Of a DNA stretch of 64,000 nt, positions 52,691-60,953 are shown in pieces. The first letter of the stretch is position 1. The number at the start of each line of letters is the position of its first letter. The position numbers and the translations under genes were made by a program. This DNA comes from JAPPLB01 sp965206655 (GTDB lineage: Bacteria > Acidobacteriota > Terriglobia > Bryobacterales > UBA6623), in NCBI GenBank assembly GCA_965206655.1, contig CBDBKC010000030.1, forward strand, positions 1 through 64,000. Reading direction: 5' to 3'. A model generated the notes under the pieces. That model had not been told where the DNA came from. It ran no database searches and worked only from the letters and a program-made list of their open reading frames with translations.

Positions 52691-54356
52691 CCAGGATTTC
52701 CATTTTGGCCCTGGCACGGTGAAAGTATACACCCGCGCTGCCCCGAAGACCACGTCTTTCCGCGCTGAACCCTGCACATCACCTCCGGCGGCAGGCCCCA
52801 AAGCCCGTCCGTCCGCTCACAGACGTTGATGGAGCGGGCTGAACGGCACACCGGGCGACACTGCTCCCTGCGAAGCCTTTTCGGAGCTAAAAACTGTTGA
52901 TCCTCGTCCAGGTAACGCTACCCGCTCGGCAGCGGCAGCGCCCAGATCCTGTGCAGCATGTCACCGAACAGCCGCCGGTTCAGATGCCCCTCGGCCAGCA
53001 GCAACCAGTAGTAGCGCGCGTGCTTGACCAGCCGGCCGCCGGTCTTCATCAGCCGCTGCTGCAAGCTCGTGAGCGACCAACTCTTGATCCTGTTCGGCAG
53101 TCCGAGCCGCCGCCACAAGTTGCCCAGGTTGTAGGCCAGCACGCTGAGTTGCAGTCGCACTTCGTTGGCCCGAAAGCGATGGCACGAAAGCCGCGTCCAG
53201 TGCGTGGCCTGTTTGCCTTCTTTAATCCATTGCTCGGCCGTGCCGCGCTTGTTGTAGAAGCGCACCACCGACCGGCTTGGCAAGCTCATGTTGGTCACGA
53301 TAAATCCGACCCGCGGGAACAGCTCACCGAGATGATGCTCGACCTTGGCCACGATGCGTCGCGGCTTGGACCAACTCTCCGCCTGATAGCGGAAGCTCTT
53401 GTAGCGCACCAAGGGCTTGCGACCCGGCCTGCCCGGCGGGCGAAACAAGATGTCTTCGATCGCCAATTCCAAGCTCTTGTTGGCCGGAATGCGAATGGCG
53501 TACTGCACTCCGCGTTCCTCCGAAAACTCATAAATCTCCGGCTTGGCAAAGGCCGCATCGCCCCGGAAGGTGACCTGTTTGCCCACAGCCTGTTGGCGCT
53601 TGATCTCGGGCAGCAGCAACTCCTTCCAGTCCTCAGCGCTGTGCACGTTGCCTGGACGCAGCTTCGCCGCCAGGCAATCCCCATGCTGGTTGAACAACAA
53701 CAGCGGGTGGTAGCAGACCGACTCGAAATGGCCGTTGTAGGCGCTGCCCTCTTGCTGGCCGTGGACAGGGCTTTCGGTCGAATCCATGTCGAGCACGACG
53801 CGCTCGGAGTCGTCTTGCGTCTCGGCTTGCGCCACCAGCTCGCGGTTCACAGCCATCAGCCCCAGCAAGTTCTCCTCGCTCGCCAGCATCTCCGTCTCGA
53901 AGCTCTGCAGTCGCGAGGTCAGTGCCCCGCCGCGATCCCAGTTCCTCTTCGAGCCGATCAAGCGAAACGTCGGGTCAGCCGACACTCGGACGGCGTCATT
54001 GAGGTCCTCGTAGCCTGCCAGCCGAGAGTAGACTGACTGCCGCAGCAGATCGGCCAGCGGGAACTTCTTGTTCAAGCCTTGCCGTGGGTCACTGAGGTGT
54101 TCGTCGATCAGCTTCCCGAGTCCGAGTCGCTCGTCCAGCTCGCGGACCAGGATCAGCCCGCCGTCGGAAGTGACACGCGATCCTTGGAAATCGACTTTCA
54201 ATAAGCCGTTGAAGCTTAGCTGGAACGGTTTGTTTTCTTTTTCACCCATTGGGTGTTGATCTCCTCAGCGCCTTGAGTGCTTTCCAACCCGCATAAATAA
54301 AGGCGTCCGAGGCCACCCGATGGTTAGCAGAATCGAAACTAAAGTGGGAATCCGGG
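52691..54356 (-). mobile_element. IS1380-family insertion sequence, copy C
   Basis: This 1666-bp element is inverted relative to copies A and B, with the 5-bp duplication cttag at 52686-52690 and 54357-54361. It is inserted 42 bp upstream of the gluconate-dehydrogenase-type gene. One additional difference from copy A lies in the non-coding end (accgggcg versus accggccg on this strand). Confidence 0.93.
52918..54249 (-). CDS. IS1380-family transposase (copy C)
   Basis: This is an intact 443-residue transposase, the same as copies A and B except for Arg (CGG) in the LFPxVGF segment, where A has Gln and B has Trp. All catalytic segments are conserved. Confidence 0.94.
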   Translation of the reverse strand: MGEKENKPFQLSFNGLLKVDFQGSRVTSDGGLILVRELDERLGLGKLIDEHLSDPRQGLNKKFPLADLLRQSVYSRLAGYEDLNDAVRVSADPTFRLIGSKRNWDRGGALTSRLQSFETEMLASEENLLGLMAVNRELVAQAETQDDSERVVLDMDSTESPVHGQQEGSAYNGHFESVCYHPLLLFNQHGDCLAAKLRPGNVHSAEDWKELLLPEIKRQQAVGKQVTFRGDAAFAKPEIYEFSEERGVQYAIRIPANKSLELAIEDILFRPPGRPGRKPLVRYKSFRYQAESWSKPRRIVAKVEHHLGELFPRVGFIVTNMSLPSRSVVRFYNKRGTAEQWIKEGKQATHWTRLSCHRFRANEVRLQLSVLAYNLGNLWRRLGLPNRIKSWSLTSLQQRLMKTGGRLVKHARYYWLLLAEGHLNRRLFGDMLHRIWALPLPSG

Positions 54357-54398
54357 CTTAGTGTCCTCGTCAGAGCTTTCGATTCGTAACTTCCCAAC

Positions 54399-54956
54399 GT
54401 GAAAACGCCCAGACGAGTCTTTATGAAGGGCGTCGGAATCGGCGCCCTGCTGTTCACCATTGACGGCAAAGAGGTGTGGCTCAGCGCCTCGCAGGCGCGT
54501 GGTCGTCGCCTCCAATTGAGGGCCCTCACCCGCGGTGAGGCGCGCACACTGGAGGCCTTCGGCGATGCACTGTTACCCGGGGCGGCCTCCGACGGCATCG
54601 CCTACTTCGTCGACCATCAACTTGCCGGCGACCCCGCCGACGCCCTACTGTTGGTCCGTCATCTTGATTGGCCGGGCCCTCTGAAGGACTTCTACAAACA
54701 GGGCCTGCGTGCATTGGACGCGGCGGCGGAGCGCCTACACGGAGATCCGTTCGTAAGCATCGATAACGATGCCCGCAAGGCGTTGATCGATTCCGTCTGG
54801 ACTGGGCAGGTAGAGGAATGGGATGGGCCTCCCGGGCCTTTGTTCTACCTGGCGGTGCGCTCGGACGCCGTCGATGTCGTCTACGGCACGGTCAGAGGTT
54901 TCAAGAGACTGGGCATACCCTACATCCCCCACATCAACCCTCAGATAGCCTGGTAA
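54399..54956 (+). CDS. gluconate-2-dehydrogenase subunit-3-like protein
   Basis: This is a 185-residue protein with a Tat-like N-terminus (TPRRVFMKGVGIGALLF). LTRGEARTLEAFGDALLPG is the usual opening of the gluconate 2-dehydrogenase subunit 3 family, small helper subunits that accompany GMC flavoproteins to the periplasm. GTG 54399 is the start. The gene ends 2 bp before the GMC partner. The IS1380 copy ends 42 bp upstream, so the native promoter has probably been displaced. Confidence 0.8.
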   Translation: MKTPRRVFMKGVGIGALLFTIDGKEVWLSASQARGRRLQLRALTRGEARTLEAFGDALLPGAASDGIAYFVDHQLAGDPADALLLVRHLDWPGPLKDFYKQGLRALDAAAERLHGDPFVSIDNDARKALIDSVWTGQVEEWDGPPGPLFYLAVRSDAVDVVYGTVRGFKRLGIPYIPHINPQIAW

Positions 54957-54958
54957 CC

Positions 54959-56509
54959 GTGGCTGACCAAACAGAAGTTCTCATCATTGGGGCCGGGGCC
55001 GCCGGTAGTGTTTTCGCGGCCCGACTCGCCGCGGCCGGCAAACAAGTGTTGGTGCTCGAAGCGGGTCCGGAGTGGAAACTGGACGACCTGATCAGCTCGG
55101 AGATCTGGTCCCGCCGCCTGAAGTGGCGCGGCGCTCCCGTGCTGAGCGCGGGCGCATTGCCCGTCAACAACGGTTTCGGCACGGGGTCGGGCTTGGGCGG
55201 GGCCGCTCTGCACCACTACGCCGTGTGGCCGCGGCTGCATGTCGAGGACTTCGAGATGCGCAGCCGTCACGACCGCGGTTTGGACTGGCCGATTTCTTAC
55301 GACGACCTCCGGCCTTGGTACGACTTCGTGCAGCAGGATGTTGGAATCGCCGGCGACGCCGAAGCGGAGGTCTGGCGCCCCCCTGGCGAGCCTTATCCGA
55401 TGCGGCCGGTCCCGCGTTTCAAGCAGGCCGAGGTGCTGGCGCGCGGTTTCGAGCGGTCGGGGTTTCGGACGGCGCCACTGCCACAGGCGATCATTACCGA
55501 GCCTTACAAGGGCCGCGCGACGTGCCTTTGGGATGGCTGGTGCGACGCCGGCTGTCCGATCGGTGCGCTTGCCAATCCGTTGATTACCCACTTGAAACAG
55601 GCTCGGGAAGCCGGCGCCGAAGTGCGGGCCAATACCGAGGTGCTGCGTCTGATGACGAACGTCTCCGGCGATCGCGTGACCGGCGTTTTGGTTGCCGGTA
55701 AAGACGGCGAGACCGAGTTGATCGAAGCGGACCTTGTCGTCTTGGCGGCGAACACAGTCCAGAATCCGAGACTGCTGCTCAATTCCGCCCCCGGCGGTCT
55801 CGCGAACTCGTCCGGATTGGTAGGCGCCTACCTTACGACTCACCTCGCTGTTTCGGCTTACGGGCTATTCGACGAGGAGACCGAGCCCTATCTGGGCACG
55901 CCGGGCGGTTTGCTGGTCAGCCAGGAAGACTATGACGGCAAGGACACGCGTGAGAGCGGTTTCGGTTCCTACCAGTGGATGATCGCCGGCTCGACCAAGC
56001 CGAACGACCTGTTGGGTCACGCCATGGCGCGCCCGGAGATCTATGGAGAGGCTCTGCACAAGTTTATGAAGCGCGCGGCACAAAATTTCGGTGCGATAAC
56101 GGCTGTTGTCGAAGACCTCCCGCTGAGAGAGAATGCGGTCTCGCTGGCCTCCGGAACGGATGCGAACGGGATGCCGCTGGCTCAGATGAACCACTCGTCT
56201 CACGCCGACACGATGGCCCTGGCCGAGGGCGCCAAGGAGCAAGGCCTGAGTGTAATGCGCGCCGCCGGCGCGGAAGAAGCGTGGAGCGTACCACCCGGAT
56301 CGATGCACCTGATGGGTGGCGCGATCATGGGTGACGATGCGGCGAACTCCGTGGTCGATTCTTACGGGCGAGCACATGATGTCGAAAATCTCTTCATCGC
56401 CGGCCCGGGCCAGATGCCTACTCCGGGCGGAGTGAATCCCACCTTCAGAGTGACGGCTCTGGCAGAGCGGTCGGTCGCCTTCTTAATCGAGAATTTTCCG
56501 GGCGCTTGA
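54959..56509 (+). CDS. GMC-family FAD oxidoreductase (gluconate-dehydrogenase type)
   Basis: This is a 516-residue flavoprotein. The FAD motif EVLIIGAGAAGSVFAARLAAAG and VLVLEAGPEW start the protein. GFGTGSGLGGAALHHYAVWPRL is the GMC signature. The C-terminal catalytic pair is the His of GSMHLMGG and the Asn of TPGGVNPTFRVTALAERS. These belong to the C-terminal GMC domain of gluconate and 2-ketogluconate dehydrogenases. The start is GTG 54959, 2 bp after subunit 3. The cytochrome c subunit usually found with these enzymes is not adjacent, so electrons may go to another carrier. The polyol or sugar acid substrate is unknown. Confidence 0.88.
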   Translation: MADQTEVLIIGAGAAGSVFAARLAAAGKQVLVLEAGPEWKLDDLISSEIWSRRLKWRGAPVLSAGALPVNNGFGTGSGLGGAALHHYAVWPRLHVEDFEMRSRHDRGLDWPISYDDLRPWYDFVQQDVGIAGDAEAEVWRPPGEPYPMRPVPRFKQAEVLARGFERSGFRTAPLPQAIITEPYKGRATCLWDGWCDAGCPIGALANPLITHLKQAREAGAEVRANTEVLRLMTNVSGDRVTGVLVAGKDGETELIEADLVVLAANTVQNPRLLLNSAPGGLANSSGLVGAYLTTHLAVSAYGLFDEETEPYLGTPGGLLVSQEDYDGKDTRESGFGSYQWMIAGSTKPNDLLGHAMARPEIYGEALHKFMKRAAQNFGAITAVVEDLPLRENAVSLASGTDANGMPLAQMNHSSHADTMALAEGAKEQGLSVMRAAGAEEAWSVPPGSMHLMGGAIMGDDAANSVVDSYGRAHDVENLFIAGPGQMPTPGGVNPTFRVTALAERSVAFLIENFPGA

Positions 56510-56703
56510 AGTGTTCGCACCCTAGATCCGGCGAGGCTGTCGTGGCCGCGGTCTGCGTCTTTCCGTGAGGCGGCCCGATTGGGTTCACACGCCTGATCGA
56601 CTAACCGTACACCCTACCTGCACCCAGAAGGCAACTGCACAAAGTTGCCGGGCCTCGCTCCCCCGTGTTTTACGAGGGGGCTCGCGGGCAGCTCAAAAAA
56701 TGC

Positions 56704-56744
56704 TTGACAAAGCATAGCATCTGTAGTACTAAATAGTTAGTATG
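56704..56744 (+). promoter_or_regulatory. promoter overlapped by BlaI-type operator and start codon
   Basis: -35 is TTGACA (56704-56709), followed by a 17-bp spacer and -10 TACTAA (56727-56732). TACTAAATAGTTAGTA at 56727-56742 is a perfect 6-bp inverted repeat with a 4-bp spacer, resembling BlaI/MecI operators. Its last base is the A of the ATG at 56742. Predicted transcription would start within a few bases of the ATG, so the mRNA may be leaderless. Confidence 0.72.
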
Positions 56745-57116
56745 TCAAAGACGCCGGATACGCTCACTGACCTCGAACTCGAAATCATGCAGATCGTCTG
56801 GGACCGGGATTCCGTCACGGTTCGTGACGTCTACGAGGCGCTGGCCACGACGAGAAAGAGCGCTTACACAACCGTGATGACGATGATGCGAATCCTTGAA
56901 CAGAAGGGGCATCTGAAGAAATCCAGCCGCGAGAGAGCCTATGTCTACCGGCCCTCTAAGCCCAAGAAGAAGGTTGTCGGAGCCATGGTGCGCGATTTTG
57001 TTGACCGGGTGTTCAATGGTTCAGCGGAGCCTCTCTTGGTGCATCTGGTCGAGGAGGGGGAACTGTCGGAAGAGAACTTGCGGCAGGTCTCCAAGATGCT
57101 GAGGAAATCCAAATGA
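56742..57116 (+). CDS. BlaI/MecI/CopY-family repressor
   Basis: This is a 124-residue winged-helix repressor: DLELEIMQIVWDRDSVTVRDVYEAL, KSAYTTVMTMMRILEQKGHLKK and YVYRPSKPKKKVVGAMV. The C-terminal dimerisation helix LVHLVEEGELSEENLRQV follows. It sits behind an operator of the type it would bind, so it is expected to repress itself and the downstream peptidase. Its stop overlaps the next ATG by four bases. Such repressors are inactivated by cleavage by the M56 partner in beta-lactam-sensing systems. The signal here is unknown. Confidence 0.93.
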   Translation: MSKTPDTLTDLELEIMQIVWDRDSVTVRDVYEALATTRKSAYTTVMTMMRILEQKGHLKKSSRERAYVYRPSKPKKKVVGAMVRDFVDRVFNGSAEPLLVHLVEEGELSEENLRQVSKMLRKSK

Positions 57117-59008
57117 CGCCGACTCTGTTGCTCGACAACGTGTTCGCCTATTCGCTGCAAGTGCTGGCGGTCATAGCCGCGGCGGCACTGGTTTTGCTGC
57201 TCGTCCGTTCCGGGGCGCCCCGGGTGCGGATGGCGGTCTGGCAGGCGCTGCTGTTGCTTTGTCTACTGCTGCCCGTGATGCAGCCTTGGCCAGCGGCGGA
57301 CGATACGGATTTGCCGATGATCTCGTTGGAGTCTGGGCCTGTGGCTCTCGCAAGCGAAGGTCAATCTAATGCATCTTCGTTCGACTGGCGGGTAGCCATC
57401 CTTCTTTTGCTGGGACTTGGCGTGGTGGTGCGGCTCTCATGGCTGGTGGTCGGACTCTACCGTCTTCGGCGACATCGTCTGCAGGCCCAACCGATGGAGA
57501 TCACTCCTTCGATCGAGGATTTCGGGAAGCATATCGCATCCGCGGGCTTCTCCTCGTCGGGAGCCATTCGTTCGCCCGTGACATTCGGGGTGTGGCGTCC
57601 GGTTGTCCTGCTACCGCTCCGCTTTAAGGAACTGGAAACTGATGTCCAGCGTGCCGTTGTTTGTCACGAACTGCTTCACGTTCAGCGGCGGGACTGGCTG
57701 TTCACCGTGGCGGAGGAGGTTGTACGGGCGGTGCTGTGGTTTCATCCGGCGATCTGGTGGCTGATTAGCCAAATTCAGCTCACACGTGAACAGGTTGTCG
57801 ATCGCGAGGCCCTCGACTGGACCGGGTCGCGAGAACCGTATGTGGAAGCTTTGTTGGCTATCTCGGGGGCCGACGCGCAACTCGACTTGGCGCCAGCCCC
57901 GTTGTTCCTTCGGAAGCATCATCTCAATTGGCGCGTTGAAGCGCTGCTCCAGGAGAAAAGCATGTCGAAACAAAGTATTGCGGCTTGTCTGGGTCTGCTC
58001 GTGGCTATTGTTACTGGAGTCACCTGGCTTGTGATGGGGGCCTTTCCGTTGGTTGCCGCACCGCAAACTCAGGAGGCGGTTGCGCGCCCCACTGTTGAGA
58101 TTGCGGAGCAAGAGCCTCTCCTGCACCGTACCTCCCCGAGGTACCCCGCGGCGGCTCGCGAGAAGGGCGTTGAAGGGAAGGTCGATCTCGAGATCTCAAT
58201 CGACGAGAACGGAAACGTCAACGACGCGCGCGTGATCAATGGTCCAGCTGAACTCAGGTCAACGGCATTGCAGGCGGTTCTCGGATGGCACTATTCGGAG
58301 GAAGCAGACCGTCCCTCCCAGCGACTCGTCACCCTAAACTTTCGTCTGCCGCCTGAAGGTGAGCGGCGGCCGCGGCGGCCGCTGCCAGACGAAGAGTGGG
58401 GAGTCATAGAGAGTATCGATGTCGGCGGGTTGGCGGATGTGAGACGCGAGGCTCTGCTGGCTGACCTTCCCGTGCAGGTGGGAGACATGCTTTCCGAAAG
58501 CCGGTTTACAGAGCTCAGGCGCTACGTAGATCGCTTTGACGAACATCTTCGTCTAGCGTTCACCGGTGCACCTATACGAGATGGACAGGGGTCGGGGACG
58601 GCATTTGGAAAGCTGGCTATCCGGATATTCCTGCCGCGGGGTCAGGTCGTCCACGGTGAGCCGGCGCCGGCAAAGGAGATCCGTCCCAGTGGAGTCGTGC
58701 AATCGGCCCGGCTGACTGACGAGATTCCTAACGTGAGCCCCACGTTCGGGATTCGGCTTATTGAGAGGGTTCCACCTCGGTATCCGCCATTGGCTCGGCA
58801 AGCCGGCGTGGAAGGCACCGTTTTTCTGATGGCAACGATCGGCGAGGAGGGTGCGGTTGAAAAGCTGGAAGTCGAAGCCGGCCATCCTTTGCTTGTTCCC
58901 GCCGCTCTGGAAGCGGTTAAACAATGGCGATACACCGTCGCGACGCTGAATGGGGACCCGGTGAAGGTTCAAACTCAGTTGGACATCAATTTCAGATTGT
59001 CGCGATAG
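57113..59008 (+). CDS. M56 (BlaR1-like) membrane peptidase with two TonB C-terminal domains
   Basis: This is a 631-residue protein. Four hydrophobic segments surround an M56 metallopeptidase domain with the zinc motif VCHELLHVQRRDW (HExxH, Glu within HELLH) and the further EQVVDREAL region. In place of a penicillin-binding sensor domain it carries two TonB-C-like modules. Module 1 is TSPRYPAAAREKGVEGKVDLEISIDENGNV with ALQAVLGWHY; module 2 is VPPRYPPLARQAGVEGTVFLMATIGEEG with ALEAVKQWRY. A POTRA-like stretch lies between. M56-TonB fusions are common in acidobacteria, often linked to antibiotic or envelope stress. The ligand cannot be predicted. Confidence 0.88.
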   Translation: MTPTLLLDNVFAYSLQVLAVIAAAALVLLLVRSGAPRVRMAVWQALLLLCLLLPVMQPWPAADDTDLPMISLESGPVALASEGQSNASSFDWRVAILLLLGLGVVVRLSWLVVGLYRLRRHRLQAQPMEITPSIEDFGKHIASAGFSSSGAIRSPVTFGVWRPVVLLPLRFKELETDVQRAVVCHELLHVQRRDWLFTVAEEVVRAVLWFHPAIWWLISQIQLTREQVVDREALDWTGSREPYVEALLAISGADAQLDLAPAPLFLRKHHLNWRVEALLQEKSMSKQSIAACLGLLVAIVTGVTWLVMGAFPLVAAPQTQEAVARPTVEIAEQEPLLHRTSPRYPAAAREKGVEGKVDLEISIDENGNVNDARVINGPAELRSTALQAVLGWHYSEEADRPSQRLVTLNFRLPPEGERRPRRPLPDEEWGVIESIDVGGLADVRREALLADLPVQVGDMLSESRFTELRRYVDRFDEHLRLAFTGAPIRDGQGSGTAFGKLAIRIFLPRGQVVHGEPAPAKEIRPSGVVQSARLTDEIPNVSPTFGIRLIERVPPRYPPLARQAGVEGTVFLMATIGEEGAVEKLEVEAGHPLLVPAALEAVKQWRYTVATLNGDPVKVQTQLDINFRLSR

Positions 59009-59040
59009 GGTGAAGGTCCCGATCGTTGCATGGGCAACCT

Positions 59041-59685
59041 CTAGTCCGCTTGACCGGAAGCCGCTTGGTTGGGTTCCCAAAGCACTTCCTCGACGCCGAG
59101 CTGCCCGCAGACCCAGCGGCTCCAGACGAAGAAGGCATCGCTGAGTCTATTGAGGTAGCGGATGGCGTCGGCGGGAACGTCTTCCTTCTTCGACAGCGCG
59201 ATGACGATCCGTTCGGCGCGGCGGCAAACGGTGCGGCAGACGTGTAGCTCGGTGTTGAGCCGGCACCCGCCGGGCAGCACGAACGAAGGTAACTTGCTGA
59301 GGTCGGCGTTCATCTCGTCGATCTCGGATTCGAGCTTGTTGACGTCGGCTTCGGTCACGCGCGGCTGCTTGGGGTGGACTTCCGCCGGGTCGGTCGCGAG
59401 AATCGAGCCGAGGTTGAACAGCTCATGCTGGACTCGCACAAGCGTCTCAGCAAGGCGCCCCATTTCGGGTGATGTCGGGGCCAGCTCGCGGGCTGAAACG
59501 CTGGCCATCCCCAGGAACGAATTGAGCTCATCGACCGTTCCGTAGGCCTCGATCTTGAGGTCGTCCTTGGGGATGAGACGGCCGTTCACCAAGCGCGTTT
59601 TGCCGCCATCGCCTTGCTTGGTGTAGATCCGGTTCAGCGCCAGGGCCGGGTCGTTGTAGGTCTTCTCGGGCACTGGCCCTATCAT
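59041..59685 (-). CDS. cob(I)alamin adenosyltransferase, PduO type
   Basis: This is a 214-residue PduO-type adenosyltransferase that makes adenosylcobalamin. Motifs are IYTKQGDGGKTRLVNG (ATP-binding TKxGD), EAYGTVDELNSFLG, FVLPGGCRLNTELHVCRTVCRRAER and LNRLSDAFFVWSRW. ATG 59683-59685 (MIGPVPEKTYND) is chosen; the in-frame ATG at 59739 would add a segment produced by a 21-bp duplication. GTG 59673 is another candidate. No riboswitch-like element was recognised upstream, and it is not in an operon with other cobalamin genes here. Confidence 0.9.
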   Translation of the reverse strand: MIGPVPEKTYNDPALALNRIYTKQGDGGKTRLVNGRLIPKDDLKIEAYGTVDELNSFLGMASVSARELAPTSPEMGRLAETLVRVQHELFNLGSILATDPAEVHPKQPRVTEADVNKLESEIDEMNADLSKLPSFVLPGGCRLNTELHVCRTVCRRAERIVIALSKKEDVPADAIRYLNRLSDAFFVWSRWVCGQLGVEEVLWEPNQAASGQAD

Positions 59686-59722
59686 AGCGGCTTGCCGGGT
59701 AATCATAGCGGCTTGCCGGGTA
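59681..59722. repeat. 21-bp perfect tandem duplication
   Basis: The unit atcatagcggcttgccggg+ta is present twice in direct succession (59681-59701 and 59702-59722). It covers the start codon region of the cobalamin adenosyltransferase gene (minus strand) and in that frame gives the repeat TRQAAMI. Because 21 is a multiple of 3 it does not shift the frame. Confidence 0.85.
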
Positions 59723-59906
59723 GGCGGCCGGACCTGCATGCCGGTTTATGTTGAGCCGTTGATCTGTTGAGCTGTTGAACTGGGCGGCGGAGGTGTAAGT
59801 GTCTCGTTGTGTATTGGTTGGGGGTGTTAAGGACGGGAACCAGGACGGCAAGACGGGCGGGTTTGTGCGCCGCCGAAATTAGAGGACACTGACGACTTTC
59901 CGAGGG

Positions 59907-60854
59907 CTAGGTGTGGAGTGTCAACAGGTTGTTCATAGGAAGCATGAGTCTGGAGAAGGGCGGACGGTAGCGGAGAGCGGCGTGAGGGCGATGCCAGTTG
60001 TAGTCGTGCAGCCAGGGTAACAGATGAGCAGCGCGCTGCTGGGATGAGCAGTAGGAGCGAGCGTAAGCCCATTCTCTCAGAGCGGTCTGGATGAAGCGTT
60101 CGGCTTTGCCGTTGGTGCGCGGCGTGTAAGGCCGTGTGAAGCGATGACGAATACCGAGACGACGGCAAGCATCGCGGAAGAGCCGGGAGCGGTAACAAGA
60201 GCCGTTGTCAGTGAGCAGGCGGCGGATGCGGACGCCGAGCGAGCGATAGTAACCGACGGCAGCATTGAGGAAAGCTACGGCGGAGTCGCTCCGCTCATCG
60301 GAGAGGATCTGGGAGAAAGCCACACGGGAGTGGTCGTCGATGGCGACGTGCACGAATTCCCAGCCGGCGCCGCGGCAGCGGTGGGATTTGTCGGAGGTGA
60401 CGCGATGACCGGCGCGCTGGAAGCGGCCGAGCTTCTTGATATCGAGATGTAACAGATCGCCGGGTGCGGGGTGTTCGTAGCGGCGCACGGGCGGGGCGGG
60501 TTCGAGATCGCGGATGCGGTTGAGGCCGGCGCGGCGCAAAATGCGGCTGACGGTGGCCTGAGAGACTCCGACACGAGTGGCAATGCGGTAGCCGGCCCAA
60601 CGTTGTCGGCGCAGAGCAACGACACGGGCCGCGCTGGGCGCAGCAGTGCGGCGCGGGCTGCGAAGGGGGCGTGAGGAGCGGTCGACGAGACCGGCCTGAC
60701 CCTCAGCCCGAAACCGCGCGAGCCATTTGCGTACGGTTCGCTCTGAGACGCCACAGGCCGCCGCGGCGGCCTGTGCGTTCTCCCCACCGAGGACGCGGCG
60801 AACCAACAGGGCTCGACCTTTCGGTGTCAATCGTGCATTCTGATGGATGTTCAT
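59907..60854 (-). CDS. IS481-family transposase
   Basis: This is a 315-residue integrase-core transposase. It has an N-terminal HTH (AQAAAAACGVSERTVRKWLARFRAEGQAGL), a second HTH (ATRVGVSQATVSRILRRAG) and a DDE core with HLDIKKLGRF, HVAIDDHSRVAF and TDNGSCYRS (Asp residues), and TPRTNGKAERFIQTAL (Glu). ATG 60854 has GGAGAG upstream; an in-frame codon at 60920 is less likely. It appears intact. The stop codon is just outside the element's left inverted repeat. Confidence 0.9.
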   Translation of the reverse strand: MNIHQNARLTPKGRALLVRRVLGGENAQAAAAACGVSERTVRKWLARFRAEGQAGLVDRSSRPLRSPRRTAAPSAARVVALRRQRWAGYRIATRVGVSQATVSRILRRAGLNRIRDLEPAPPVRRYEHPAPGDLLHLDIKKLGRFQRAGHRVTSDKSHRCRGAGWEFVHVAIDDHSRVAFSQILSDERSDSAVAFLNAAVGYYRSLGVRIRRLLTDNGSCYRSRLFRDACRRLGIRHRFTRPYTPRTNGKAERFIQTALREWAYARSYCSSQQRAAHLLPWLHDYNWHRPHAALRYRPPFSRLMLPMNNLLTLHT

Positions 60855-60937
60855 TCGGTCTCTCCAAGGTTGCTGTTGTGGGATAACTCCAGCTTCCTTG
60901 GTCCGGGACCGAATGAACAACCTATTGAAAGATCACA
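59912..60937 (-). mobile_element. IS481-family insertion sequence
   Basis: The ends match as imperfect inverted repeats: tgtggagtgtcaacaggttg on the left and, reverse complemented, tgtgatctttcaataggttg on the right. A direct repeat gctagg stands at 59906-59911 and 60938-60943, read here as a 6-bp target duplication. Because CTAG is palindromic the inverted repeat could also be extended outward over it. The transposase stop codon (59907-59909) falls inside this flank. Confidence 0.8.
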
Positions 60938-60953
60938 GCTAGGTGAAGACCCG

